A stretch of DNA of 64,000 nucleotides. Origin: Actinernus sp. WN-2022 (taxonomy: Eukaryota > Cnidaria > Anthozoa > Actiniaria > Actinernidae). Shown here in pieces: positions 1 through 12,371 of the stretch. The stretch spans positions 2,604,001-2,668,000 of the forward strand of contig JAOWCC010000286.1 in the NCBI GenBank assembly GCA_030867875.1, given 5' to 3'. The notes under the pieces were generated by a model. It worked only from the letters and a program-made list of their open reading frames with translations, did no database searches and was not told where the DNA came from. Positions within the stretch are counted from its first letter, which is position 1; every line of letters starts with the position of its first letter. The position numbers and the translations under genes were made by a program.

Positions 1-842
1 TCGACCACTATTCACCGACACTGAGGTGAATAATTGTTTTAGTATATACCACACCGGAGGTGAATGTGAACTAGAGGAGCCGTTTGGTTGATTTAGCAGA
101 ATTTATGGTGTCGAAATATGTGCGTTATGAAGGAATTTACAATTTTATAATTTTTTTCGCAACATTGCATTTTAAATAGAGGGTGTTGTTTAAAAAAAAA
201 CGCACATTGTTCCTCCATGCTAAATCTGATATTGCTTTCTTGATTAACGTTCCTCCTGTTGTTCTTGATTTAATGGGAAACTTCGCCCTCGATTTCTTCA
301 ACCTCTTTTCTATCCCCTGAAGTAACTGGTTTTGGAGAGGACCTAAAATAGCTTTCAAACAATAAATAGTAAACAATGAACACACAGTAAATATTTTTAG
401 AACATGTGAACTATTAATGTGTTTGATCAAACCTGTTGTTTTTTTATTGATAGGAAAAAAAATTGCTTTTGTTAATTCACAACAAAAATGCTAAAAAGGG
501 CAAAATATAAATGTATCACTCAGCATACATCCTAGCTACTCAGGATGGAACTCGTTAAGAGCTTCTTAAGGTTACCGTATACCTTCGCGGGTGTCTCTCG
601 CAAATAAAATCACACTCGCATCATTTTAAAGGAAAGTATAGAAACCTATATATCACTGGAAAGGTTATATAATGTAGAATGCGCTGAAATGTTTTTTTTT
701 TGCACAAATATTACATTTTCAGTAAATGCTAAAGCAACAAGCGCAAAAAAGACGAGTCTCACAGAAGTGAATTTATGTCCCTCCGCGTTCGCGCCTCCGG
801 ACGATTCCGTTGCATAATGCCAATCAGCACATGATGGCCTGT
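1..842. other. AT-rich non-coding stretch
   Basis: No convincing coding signal on either strand. Short open frames here lack family motifs, plausible splice sites and codon structure. The text is AT-rich with homopolymer runs. Confidence 0.5.
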
Positions 843-990
843 CAAAGTGTGTGAGCGTTTTTTAATATTTTACTTCGTTCAAATGCAATTCATCTTCAAA
901 GTTTCAATCGAAATAGTTTCTGTGTTTCATCACGGCAAGTACTCTTATAAGAAAAATAATTAAAATATCGCTAAACGCTCACACACTTTG
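843..990. repeat. Short inverted-repeat element (MITE-like)
   Basis: An 18-bp perfect inverted repeat (CAAAGTGTGTGAGCGTTT at 843-860 and its reverse complement at 973-990) encloses about 110 bp of non-coding DNA. Size and arms fit a small non-autonomous DNA transposon or foldback. I could not identify a target-site duplication. Confidence 0.5.
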
Positions 991-1306
991 GTTCATATGT
1001 AGCTCCTCTAACACTAGGCCAAGTTTCATCAAGATCTGACAAGTCTTCATACCCTATAAATTCACCCAAAGACAGTGAATACGCATAAAAAAATATCGGC
1101 GTTTTTGGCTTCTGAAGGTTAGGAAACACATCACACCTCATCAAAGCAAACGTCAACACTTAAACCAACCAGCCAATTATACGAAAGGATCCCCGGAGCT
1201 TATGAATCAAGTCCAGAAATTCGCGGGAAATTAGTACGTGGCTCAAATTGCATAACAAACATACATACTAGTGTCGTGTCACAAATATTCAAAAGAGCGT
1301 TGTGTT

Positions 1307-1564
1307 ATGGCCAAAACTAGAGATAACGCGCAAAAGGGGAAAAAGAAAGGTAAATCAACGGGTTGTACCAAGGGAGAGGGCCGGATATCGAAAACTAAAT
1401 CGCGTCGAAAGGTAACGCCGCAAACAAGAGCGAAGGGAAAAGCGAGTGGCAGGCAACCTCGTGCTCCGAACGTTGATGTTGATCCTAAACCTGCTATGTT
1501 AGCTGCGTCGATGATTCCTTCAGTTCCGCAAAATCGACCGGCTGAACTTCGCTCAAGTTCATGA
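1307..1564 (+). CDS. Small basic hypothetical protein or first exon
   Basis: An ATG at 1307 opens an 85-codon frame rich in Lys, Arg, Gly and Thr, ending at TGA 1562-1564. The N-terminus (MAKTRDNAQKGKKKGKST) is strongly basic and low-complexity, so it could be a nuclear-protein first exon or chance coding. It lies only 50 bp left of the target-site duplication of the large element starting at 1623. If it is a host exon, the insertion may have separated it from downstream sequence. I recognise no family. Confidence 0.25.
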   Translation: MAKTRDNAQKGKKKGKSTGCTKGEGRISKTKSRRKVTPQTRAKGKASGRQPRAPNVDVDPKPAMLAASMIPSVPQNRPAELRSSS

Positions 1565-1613
1565 TTTAGAACTCCTGGATTTACCACGGCCCAGGTTGGA
1601 AACTGCGAGTCAC

Positions 1614-1622
1614 CCAAGACAT
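1614..1622. repeat. Target-site duplication, left copy (CCAAGACAT)
   Basis: This 9-bp direct repeat abuts the left terminal inverted repeat. An identical copy abuts the right terminal repeat at 15342-15350. This is the footprint expected of a cut-and-paste DNA transposon. Confidence 0.85.
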
Positions 1623-1638
1623 TAGCCTGTTCACAGGC
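1623..1638 (+). repeat. Left terminal inverted repeat
   Basis: TAGCCTGTTCACAGGC, identical over 16 bp to the reverse complement of the right end. The sequence contains an internal dyad (GCCTGT-TC-ACAGGC) and could bind a dimeric protein. Confidence 0.85.
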
Positions 1639-1872
1639 TCTAGATAGTAGGGAAAATGATAAGAAACGGAAACGAAAATGACGGAAACGTGGCAAAAACA
1701 AAATGGCGGGGGGAAAGAGGGGGGACTGGGGGAAAGGAAAGGAAAGAGAGCCTGTGGACATTATATTCCGAAACTTCTTCCGCCCACTTTTCAAGCTGTC
1801 ACTCAATTGCGGTTTCAAGCTGTCTATCAAATTCCAGTTTACAGCGCGGGGGCGGGAATCCATGTAAACAGC

Positions 1873-4800
1873 ATGAATAGAACTCCCAATTCGATAATCC
1901 ACCCATCCAAGCGCTGCCGATTCTGCGATAAGAATCTTAGTTTTACGGGATCCAAAGTCCCGAGAGTTTATCTGTACAACTCTGTGCAGAATAAAGAACT
2001 GGTTGGTTTCTGTGGTTTGAAGAGCGTTGTTTTGGCTGATGTAGTGAGCTTCCTCGGCCACGAACTCAAAAGAGGCGATGAGTTCTCGAAAGTTAGCTGT
2101 CTGACATGTGCCAGAACATGTGTTAGAATTTATGCGACCTTTATCAAACTCACGTCGAATTCAAATGTATTGAAAGGAGAAAATGCGTTATCCACGAAGA
2201 GACTTTCAAACTCGCCCACTGGAATTTCTCCATTCGCAAAACGTACCAGACTCGGAAGCTCTTCCGAGCGTTCACCAGCGAGAAGACCACGGTGTTCGCT
2301 TGGGCTGTCAAGTGGATTTGGAAACGAGAGAAAAAAAAGCGATCTGATGGCTGGCATTTCGGAACTGTCCGAGAAAATGGATGCTGGCATGAATCTACCG
2401 GGCGATACAAATCAAACCGTGATGAAGGTGAGAGCATAAAGACTACTTACTCAGTTACTGCAAATAAGATTGCACGCTTCCCAGCACAGCTACATCCCTC
2501 AAATTTTGATCAGTTAATATTTTACCTGGTATCTTAAGTTTGTATCTGAAGAATATTTCAGAAATTCGATTTTACGGATTTTATTTGGCATCGGATTACC
2601 ATATACAAACACTGTATTTCGCGCCATGTTTGCACCCCTTTCAAAATGTCGGAATTAACCGCGAACTGCTATTAACATAATGCACCAATCAGCGGCTTCC
2701 CCGAGGGGTCGACCCCCGGGCTAACCACGGAGATATGTGGGAGAATACAGGAGGATTGAATGCAAACATTGCCCCTGGGGTCGGGGAAATGCTCGACTTT
2801 GCTCTAGGGTTGGAAAACTGGGGTGGGGGATTTGTTCCTTAAAGATACTATGAAGTTCAGTGAAGTGTTAATAAAGTTCCCTTTTCTGTTGAAAGTAGTG
2901 TTCAATGTTAGAGAAATAACGTTAGTAATCGAGATTTAGTAGTCAATTCATCTCCATCGATCTCATTTCGTGCAAAATGACGGGGGATTGTAGGTCGTGG
3001 AAGACCTAACCAGGGGACTTTGAAAGGGATGATTCCCCTACCCCTGGGGGAAATTGTCAAGATTGTTTCGGTCTTTTTACAATCCCCCTGGTCATCCCGG
3101 GGGTCGACCCCTCGGGAAGCTGCTGATAGGTGCATAAGTACTAGAAGTCTAAACTCAAAATGAGATAAATTCTTAAAATACTAATTTTCACAGCTGATCA
3201 TTATAGACTATTGTTTTAACTCCAATTATTTAAATAGAGTGAATGAAATGATGATAATGGTCATGATTATATATTGTTATCATTATTTATATTTAAATAG
3301 CAAAGTAGAACTGAATGTATGTATATATTTCTTGTAGGTGTTTATAGGTTATCCTGTGTCTGGAAAGGTGAATGAGTACAAACTAGAAAAACGTTCAACA
3401 AGACACATTGTAAAAAATGTGATATCTGGGAATGAAAGGGCACTTGTCAAGGCAGTATACAGGGACGAGAAGTTAAAGGAACTTGTCCTTATTGAAGCTA
3501 TTAATGAAATCAAGAGTGAGATAAGGCTTTATGCCAAGGACCCGGATTGTCTACTAAGGTTGGAAACTCCAACAGATCTAAAGAACTTTTCCAATGAATT
3601 ATTGTATGAGCAACTCGCTGCACAATGCCCAAGATTTACATTATTACTTGGATCTATGAGCAAACCAGGAAAGCTGAAGACCAAGCTTCCAAACATCCAG
3701 GAGATGAATGATGCTGTAAAATTCAGGAATTCGGTTTGCCTTGCAGCTTCCATTTGTTTGAGGCAAACCAACCAACAGCTTAATGCCTCACATTACAGAA
3801 ATGCTCTACTTCTACTGAATGGAGGAACTAAGGCACTGGCCCTTGAAAGATGTGCTAATCTTGGAATTTGTGTACAGCATAAATCAGCTATAAGAATGCA
3901 AGAGAAGGCTGCCAGCACAACAGACAACAGAAGTACTTGTTGGAAGCAAGACACCATGGTAAAGGAATTGAAGGTGAAATTTCTTGAAGAGGTTTTGGAG
4001 AAGCAGGCAGCTGAAGATGAAGTTGATATGCAAAGAGAGGAAGTGCAGGATTATGATTACTTTGATGAAGGTCTTTATTTGGAATGTTGCAGTTTGCTAC
4101 AGAATATAAGAGAGCCTGGCAGTAAAAAGGAAAATGGTTCCAGCCAGATGTCGGCCAATGTGGGACAATATAATTTTACACAGGAAACAGTGCAACATGC
4201 AGTGCAGGAATTGAAGAAGAGTATTGTACACTACAAGTAAGTCTATTAAAAGAATGGCCAATATATATGTCCAATTATTAATGAAGATGGTCATACTTTA
4301 TAAATGGGGTTTGTCTGTCTCACTTCTTGTTAATTATAATGCTTCCACCATTTTCCCAAACATATATACCTGGGGGTAAGGGGGGGGGGACTCCCAATTA
4401 TATAGGCTATACGGTTATGTGCTGCTCGACTGGGTATGGTTTCAGTGACAGTTATTCTTAGTCTGGAACTGGGTATATGTATATAAATCACTGTTTTGGT
4501 CTGAAGATGTTGTATACCAGCCGAAGGTAGTTCATGTGGACCAGGTAGTTTCCGATCATCAATATCAGGGACGAATGGTCAAAAGGATTAAGCAGCTTCT
4601 TGTGATTGTGAATTAATGTAGTCTTCATCTCATAGATCCCGTACAACATAGCCACATGCAGTCTCTCGTTTCTAGTCTGGAACAGGATATATTTTGCCAT
4701 TTTGCCTGGAACAGTGTTTTCGTTGTTTCTAGGCTGGAACAGGGTGTTCCAGACAAAATAGTGTTGTTGTTGTTTGTGAATTTCTTTTACATTCAAGAAA

Positions 4801-7800
4801 TTTCTTTCTAAGTGTGGCTATTTTTCACACAGCTGCTGCTGGACTGAATATCTGATTTTTCTAATTATTTATCATTCATCAATCATATTACGCCTATGGT
4901 TTTTGAGTGGCTGGGGTTCATTTGTACATTAACAATAATTATTATATATTTCCCTTTCCAAGCCCCACTAAATTGATTGAGATAAAAATTATTGTGGCAC
5001 TGTTGGACATGGCTACTTAGGACAAGGTGCATGATGAATTGTGTGGCTGGGTTAGAAATAAGAAAAAACTTTGCTTTTGCTTGATCCAAAAAACGTGGCC
5101 ATTAAAATTAATAGTGAGGTGGCCACAATTACATTGACTGTAAGTAAACACAACTATAAATGTTCAAATTTCATTTAGTGTATCATAATTTTTTTAATCA
5201 ACATTATTTTAATTTTCAGGTTAGTAACAGATAATGTTGACTTTGAAATACAAGCCAGACATCAGTCTAAGTCACACCGGAACAAGTCCCTTCACTGGAC
5301 CCACAGCTTTGCCGTGAAAAACCGGGTCTCATCTGGTGGTGTTCTGGACAGCAGTAAGCCACAAAAACAAGTCGAAAACTTGCAGATGTCAGAAATACTA
5401 CCTAGCCAAGATGATCAGCAGAGTATCAAATCCAGTTTGATACCACTGGTGTTTAGGGTCATATGCAAGTATATTCCTGCCTACAAAGCCTTCTGTAAAG
5501 CAGTTATTCCTCACATTCCCCATGTCTATTCATCAGAGATGAAGAAGAAATCGGAACAGGTCTCAATTTAGTTTGAATTGTCACTTTAAATGCTACACAA
5601 TTAACTGATTCATGCATGGCCAATTAACTTTATATAGATGTGTAGCTATAAATTCATGAAAACTATTATTGATTTTCTATACCCTTTACCAGACCAATAC
5701 CCTACATTATGTTAAGAGAAATATGCGAAAATGTGTGGTCTCATACTTCACTGTCAAAATCATAACCTATTCCAGACTAAAAATGAGAATTTTGTAACAC
5801 TATTTCTGACTAAAATTGCTTGAAAACCATACCCTTTGGGGCAGCCCACAACCCGGGTTGTTGGGTCATGTTTAACTACCACAAATAAATGAATGAGCAT
5901 GTATTTAAATTAAATGTGTAGATAATTGTGATAAAACCAGTATATATATCTACCCTGTTTTCACAAAAGGAGCCGTAGAACCTAAGACCCCCTTTTGTGA
6001 AAACAGGGTGGATCTTGTGTGCCTTTAGCTTTAAAAGCCAGTAACTTGTGTTTTATGCCATTTTCTTGAAAGGGCAAATGACAGTTTAAGATTTTTTGGC
6101 GTTTCTATCCCATAATTTACTTGTGTTAGATCTATCCCATAATTTCTTTATTTGAGAGCTAGAGGTTAGGCTTAGGTTAGAAAAAGGCCATTTTCTGGTA
6201 TTTTTACTCAAACTACAGCAAAATTTCATCAATTAAACGCAATGTACATTAAGAGAACGTTGTACTGCCGTATAGTGCATCGAAAACCTTTAAAAGCTTG
6301 AGTTATTTGCAAAAATGTTTGAACTAGTCCTCACACCCCTCATACCCCCCCCCCCTTCCAACATAAAATACCTAGAGATCAATAGCCTATTATGCACAAT
6401 CATGAACCCTGACAGTAGAGTTTGTAGTCTTTCAGCAAAATTCATTTATAACTGCTTCAACATCTGAGCTGAAGCTCTAATGCAGTGATGCCTGTTCCCA
6501 CTAACAGAGATATACATAACTTAATTTAACTGAAATTTATTGGACCCATGTCGAAGTACTTGCAGGTACAAAACACCAATAAAAAAATGTGTCTGTCTGT
6601 CTGTCAATTATGGGGCCAGAAAAGTCTTAAACTGCCATTTGCCCTTTCAAGAAAACTGCAAGACCACGAGTAACTGGCTTTTAAAGTTAAAGGCACACAA
6701 GATCTACCCTGTTTTCACAAAAGGGGGTCTTAGGTTGTAGGGCTCCTTTTGTGAAAACAGGGTAGATATGTATATGAATTTGTAATAACAAGTGTTTTAA
6801 TTACTACTTCAGTGCCTTCTTGGATTGGAGTTTCTCAACCCTAACAAGTCAGGGGACATGGCAGAGATCCTGAAAAGGTTCCAGGAACAGCATGTTCCAA
6901 CTAAGCATGGTCATGTTCTCCACAAAACCATTGTCCATGGTGATCAACTAACAGAGGAGAGGGGAAGAAATGTCCAGTGGACATACACTCTTGGGGATAC
7001 TGAAGTGGATCGTCTAGAAGGGCTTGAAAACACCTTCTCTGAATTTCACTTCAAAATGTGTATGTATGAGGTAAATATAAATAATCAAAGCATAATATAC
7101 TACTTAATTATTATTGGATCTTTGTTTTTTATCTCATATATACCAGTTAACTTTCAATAATGATAACTACTTTTTTGAAAAGCGGCAGAAAACTGCTGGT
7201 TGCTGGCTTTTACTGAGGACCCTGCATAAACATTAATAATTAAAGTAAATGTACATCACCAAATAATTTTCATTGGAGTTTTATTAAGGGCCTAAAATAG
7301 GCTGTAAAATATGTTGAGCATATACACACTATGCATAACTCGCGTGGTCACAACACGAAAAAGAGGCCGGTAGGTCCTCTGGAATGTTGAAGTTGAAATA
7401 CTAGCAGGAGGTGTGAAAGGTGTTGAACATGATTGTTTAGTTGAAAAATGTTGTAATCTGTGCTCATTTATCCTTTAGTTTTCTTTATAGTACAACCAGC
7501 CAGGCGCATAGCAAATTAACGGCATTGTTTCAGTGCATTTCACAATCTCCCCGGGCGCTTCAATTTCAACATTCCAGAGGACCTACTGGTCTCGTTGACA
7601 TGCTAGTTACCAGGACTTATGCATAGGGTCTATACCCATACGAATGGGAAGAGAAATTCTAATTATCAGTTGCATTGGTTGAATGAACAGGTGAACAACA
7701 AAATATTTGTAAAGGAGGAGTCAGCTGGGGAAAAGGGAACCTCATTTGCTGAAATGAACCGTAGTGACTGTTCTAATGCAAAGAAGGGACCTGCTGTGGA

Positions 7801-10800
7801 TTATAATGCCTTCAAAGATTTCCACCAGTCAGAGACATCTGCCCACATCATTGCTGCATGGATGGAATTCGCAGGGATGGATAGCATAGAAGGCAAGTGG
7901 CATTATTTATTTGAAGTTATAGTCATATTATTAATAACTGAAGTTTGAACCTGGGGCAATTGCAAGGTTATCTCTTGCTTCAAGGTGTGTGAAAAAACAG
8001 TTAGACAACAACTAAGATAATAATTTTTATGGACTTTATATACACCCCCCCCCCCCCCCCCCCCTACATTTAAATCTGATTTATTCCACACCAAAATATG
8101 TGAAAGCTACAGCTAGATTAATAAAATTAAAGTAATTAAAGAATTTAATATTAGAATTTGCAATAGAACAACTTGTGCTTTAGAAATATCTTATGTGGTA
8201 AAGTTATATATTCTTTACTAGATTATTTTTGCAAGGAAGTTATATAGAAATGTTTTTCTTCTTGATTTTGTATGTTTTATTTATATTTTTTATTTCTAAA
8301 TGGAAAGGATTGCCTGAACATCGAAGACTTCCTGATAGTACAGCAACCAAGAATTGGGGGACAGAGCAGATGCGCAATTGGCTAAGCAGTGAAATTGGAG
8401 AGTTCTTAAATGCTTATGCATTCACACACACAACACAGCATCGAAACGAGTTTGTAGCTGCAGTGGAAGGACTTGAAACCCTTCAGAAAGATGGTTTCGC
8501 ATGTAACGTGTGTGGACAGACATTTAAGCATCATTCAACTAGAGTGAAGTATGCCAACTGAATTCTATTTAACAATTAGACTTTGAGCTTGAGGTTTCTA
8601 TCAGCAGATAGTTGGCAAGGGGCACAGCATATCTGTCTAAGTCGATAGAAACCAAGTGAGTAAGTCTAATTGTTTTACAAATTATAACCAAACCACCTTT
8701 CTAACAATATTATTTAGCAAGAGAGAGAACCGTGAAAAATGACAATTTTCAAAATCAATTTTGTTTGATCTAGCATGGCAACAGTAGGCAGCCAATCAGA
8801 TTGCAAGTTTGCTTGCTAATAGACGGTGGCTGGGTTATGCCAAGTCATAATAGACTTTATCATGATTTCAGAAAAATGGCCCACAGCTTGTGATTCAAGT
8901 GAAGTCAGATTTACATTGTATCCATACAATTGCTTATAAAAACGACAATTTGACCTTTACCTTTAGTCAGTACGTTTTGCAAGACGGGGATAATAATTTA
9001 TCTATGCGCCATTTGTTTAGGTACTTGTTGATGTCAGTTTTTGTCATGTCCATCAAAACCAAGCACTTTTCAAGATGAATAATACCAAGTCAAATAATTT
9101 ATTAATGACCCATTCTAGTCATGAGAGGACTCAACATGGACAAGTTCCAAACCCATCTAATGAAGTCGAGCGAGACGAGTTTGGTTACTACATTTGCAGA
9201 AGTCAGTGTGGGAAGAGATACAAGACCAAACAAGGAAGGACCAGGTTCGTACACCGAACAAATTTTCTATATTTGCAGAAGTGACGGGTATCATTACTAA
9301 AAAAAAAACTTTAGGTGTTTTAATTTATTTGCCTTTAATACTAGTACAGTTTATTTCATCAATTTTGGTTTCCATTAGTTTTGCCTTTTTCTACAGTATG
9401 GCTATGGACTTGCTGTATCTGTGTCCCACTCATACCAAAGTCCCTCTAGATCCATTATGTATATTTCTATGATAATACCATGATCCCTTTGGCTTCCTTT
9501 GTTTGTTCACGGACATTTAATCTCTAATATCCCTCATCGGCATGCATACTTTCACTAAATCTCCCTCATTAACCATACATGTACAAGAGGGAAACGTAGG
9601 AGAGGCATGCAAGCTGGCGAGGAGACATTAAAGTCCCCCTGACAGCATAGGGTTAGAGTGAGCACTGGGTAGTACTAAATCGTATACCCTTCATCCTCTG
9701 TCAACTTGTACCTGCACGAAGTACCCTTCTCGATTCCTTATACTGCTTCTTTCGTGTGGGATGTTACCATGTATATGCATGACCTTTGAATATTTAGTCA
9801 AGGAATGATTACATTGTTTTACTGCTATTCTACTCAAAAACAACACAATTGTCTCCAGGGGAAGCCATTCAATTTATTGCACTCAATCAAGCATAATAAC
9901 AAAACGTTTTCAAAAGCAACTCAACTGGGACATGTTTACTTCAGGCAGAGAGAACTCAACTTCTCGCAGATTAGTTCGCTTCCTCTGAGATCATAGTATT
10001 ACAATCTAATAGCATGACATTTTGGGAAATTAGTGATAAATTTCCCAGAGAGCTGAGGGAGGTTTGTGGAAGTCCTGACGCCACAGGCAGAGGAACTTTT
10101 ACAAATCATCCCTCAGCTCTTGGGGAAATTTAATCACTTATTTCACTCAGGTCATGCTGTTACTTATAATACTATGCCATATGTTGTACAATCAGTAATA
10201 TTTTATTGACATCAAAACACACACAAAAAAAGTAATTATAGTTGTAATACTTCCTTTTCTTTGCAATACAGACATGAGCGAAACCAACATCAGTTGCAGG
10301 AGACAGAACTGCCAGAGCAGCTAGACACTGATCAAGATGCACAACAAGATTATAAGCATAATTACCATTGTGCCAGATTAATGTTTGGTCTACTGATAAT
10401 GCTATTGGATGATTCTGTAAAGGAAGGTGATTCTGATAGGCTTCTAAAATGCATGAAAGTTTCACTCCTTCTGCTTTACACATATAAGAGGGTTAAGTAC
10501 GCATATGCTGTCCTACTGTTTCTTGCTAAAGTCCATGCTATTTTGTCAGAAAACCTTGCATTTGAAGTGCTTCAGAACAGGTTTTTTAACAGCTCAGGGA
10601 GAGCTGGAGGAAATATACCTCTTGATCTCAGAATGGAGCACTTAAATAAGTTACTGAAGATAGCATTGAAACAACTAGGATCGAATATAACAGAAACTAG
10701 TGCTCAGCGAGTTGCTAAATCTCTATCAACACTGGAATGTGTGTTAAAAAACGTAGATAATGACTGCCAGCTTAAGTCAAGGAGTGGGTTTCATAGTTCA

Positions 10801-10998
10801 AAGCACTTAGATGAAACAATCATCAGCATCACACAAGATTTGAATGATGAGAAAGTGTTCAGCACTCAACCTGGAAGAAGCTATGCTTCTTTTAAAGGCT
10901 TTAAGGGAAATATTCTTCATAAGCTAGATTACCGAGAGTTTTTCAACTGGGCTTCAGCTAAATTTAAGCTATGGCAAGCAGTCTATTATAAGGAATAG
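1873..10998 (+). CDS. DUF6589-domain protein, candidate transposase (8 exons)
   Basis: Exons: 1873-2427, 3338-4236, 5220-5559, 6813-7070, 7691-7892, 8308-8548, 9119-9244, 10272-10998. They join without phase errors into 3348 nt (1115 codons plus stop). All introns are GT-AG except 7893-8307, which begins GC (G|GCAAGT). Residues 15-18 and 76-83 carry CxxC and CxxC-x3-C in a ZAD-like N-terminal domain. About residues 488-490 read TDN and 641-645 GDQLT, followed by FHFKMCMYE. Classical C2H2 fingers lie at about 817-838 and 858-880 (the second with C-x3-C). The C-terminus has GGNIPLDLRMEHLNK and ITETSAQRVAKSL. These match my memory of the DUF6589 family, which is multicopy in basidiomycetes and cnidarians. 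The spaced aspartates suggest an RNase-H-like catalytic core; that is inference. The start at 1873 is chosen because the in-frame ATG at 1678 would translate the purine-rich subterminal tract. Confidence 0.85.
2680..3135. repeat. Inverted-repeat element (MITE-like) in intron 1
   Basis: Arms of about 41 bp (2680-2720 and 3096-3135) start with ATGCACC and run into a GC-rich core, GAGGGGTCGACCCCCGGG. The two arms differ at only a few positions. The 456-bp element has no coding capacity and lies in the first intron of the DUF6589-type gene, so it inserted after that gene was assembled, or travels with it. Confidence 0.75.
4237..5219 (+). other. Intron 2 of the DUF6589-type gene
   Basis: A 983-bp intron with donor GTAAGT and acceptor TTTTCAG. 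It contains a poly-G patch near 4380-4390 and repeats of TAGTCTGGAAC-like text (4460-4760). I see no gene inside it. Confidence 0.7.
5946..6769. repeat. Non-autonomous element with doubly palindromic ends, in intron 3
   Basis: Long terminal inverted repeats of about 145 bp (5946-6090 and 6626-6769) start ATATCTACCCTG. Each arm itself begins with a palindrome of about 58 bp, in which CCCTGTTTTCACAAAAGG is followed closely by its own reverse complement. The roughly 530-bp centre has no coding signal. The element is nested in the third intron of the DUF6589-type gene. The flanking AT repeat hides any target duplication. Confidence 0.75.
8040..8064 (+). repeat. Poly-C homopolymer
   Basis: An uninterrupted C run of about 19 nt in the GC-AG intron of the DUF6589-type gene. 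It is a slippage-prone simple repeat. Confidence 0.8.
9788..10179. repeat. Dispersed repeat with terminal foldback, in intron 7
   Basis: The segment 9790-10010 is closely similar to 54870-55075; the shared text includes AACTCAACT and CATAGTATTACAA. From 9991 an imperfect inverted repeat (arms about 9991-10066 and 10105-10178, containing TAGCATGAC, AATTTCCC and AGCTGAGGGA) makes a 190-bp foldback. It is non-coding and lies just upstream of the last exon of the DUF6589-type gene. Confidence 0.6.
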
Positions 10999-12371
10999 AA
11001 ACTGACTCCATGGTGGAACAGGATAACTTAATTATTTGTTATGCTTAACTCAGTGGCACTTTTACATGAAGTACATCTATAGTACCAATTTGTTATCAAT
11101 ATAACAAGGAAACTATTCAGCAACAAAATTTGCTTTTAGTGGATTTTGTATGAGTGGAATCAAACTACATGTATGGTATGTCCGAAGCCTAACCATAACC
11201 AGCTATTATGCCACCTTGCCTTTCCATAACTCTGTAATTTTTATTGGAGGAAATAGCCATAATTAAATGGCATCCAATGTTATGCCATGGCATATTGATT
11301 TGCAGTAACTTGCCAATTAACTCATACAAAATCTGCTCTAGATAGTAAATAATGAATAAAGTACATGTAAGTTGCATGAATCACTAGAAAAAAACAGATG
11401 TTATGAAGTGAACCTCATCTGGTATAATACATTTAAGGCACTCGACATGTACAAGCAATACCAGACCCTATTTCTTGTATTAAGAACAACATTAATACTA
11501 CAGTATTTCAGTTTTGAGTGAAGCATTAAAGAATAGCACACGAAGTATTACTGGAAATCTTAGTGTACATATTGTTTTCCTTAAACTGAATGGATGTACA
11601 TGCACTTCTGATAGGAATCAATGAATTCTGTTCTTGATGGAATGCTGTTACTTTAAAGCTACATGTATAATATCCCCGTGTTTCCTAGGGTTGTCATGTG
11701 TCACTTAAATTCATCACTGCATTATAACGTGAGATTACATGTAATGTAGTTGTTGTGAATGACAACTGTAAATTATTGACATGGTTCATACAGCTTTAGC
11801 CAAACATGATGAAGGGCAAATTTTGATTATATTTTTTTTATGAAATTACACCTGTCCATATTATATAGATATGGATACTAAGAAGTTTAAAGACTCTCTC
11901 AGAACTTGAAGTCTAACAGAATGGTTATACACCATTGGTTTGGATTTATAATCTTTAAAGGGAAAACTGGCTGGTGGAACAAGTTGCTTTTAATTTGTTG
12001 GCAATATGGTCTAAGTTGAAAATATATAGGAAAAAATGGATTTATTTTAATTTTAATTTTTGACAAAAGTACATGTATGAGACAACTTAAGTCACTATTG
12101 TTAAACAACAAATTAAAGCTATTGTTTTTTTTACAATAGGGACCACCATGAGACATCATCAGATCCAAGATGGCAAATGGCTCATATTCGTATTTATTAT
12201 TTTGTTTTTAAAAATTAAAACATTTTATCAACATATTTTCAACTTTGACCATATTTCCAACAATTTAATGGCAACTTGTTCCAACAGCCAGGGTCTCCTT
12301 TAAAGATATGCAGTCGAATGCAACCTTGAGCTTTTCAAGACTGTACAAACCATGAACAATATTTAGTTCAA
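10999..12371. other. Spacer between the two convergent element genes
   Basis: This AT-rich stretch holds the 3' ends of both transposon genes. Several ACATGTA-type words are scattered through it. No exon or structured repeat is apparent. Confidence 0.6.

Noticed and set aside
1279..2061. 260-codon minus-strand open frame
   Set aside because: It lies opposite the small basic ORF, the terminal repeat and the first exon of the DUF6589-type gene; composition is Phe/Ser-rich from the purine tract and no motif is present.
4488..4796. Minus-strand 102-codon frame in intron 2
   Set aside because: Falls in a degenerate intronic repeat and has no family features.
6540..6740. Small plus-strand ORF in intron 3
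   Set aside because: It is made of inverted-repeat element sequence.
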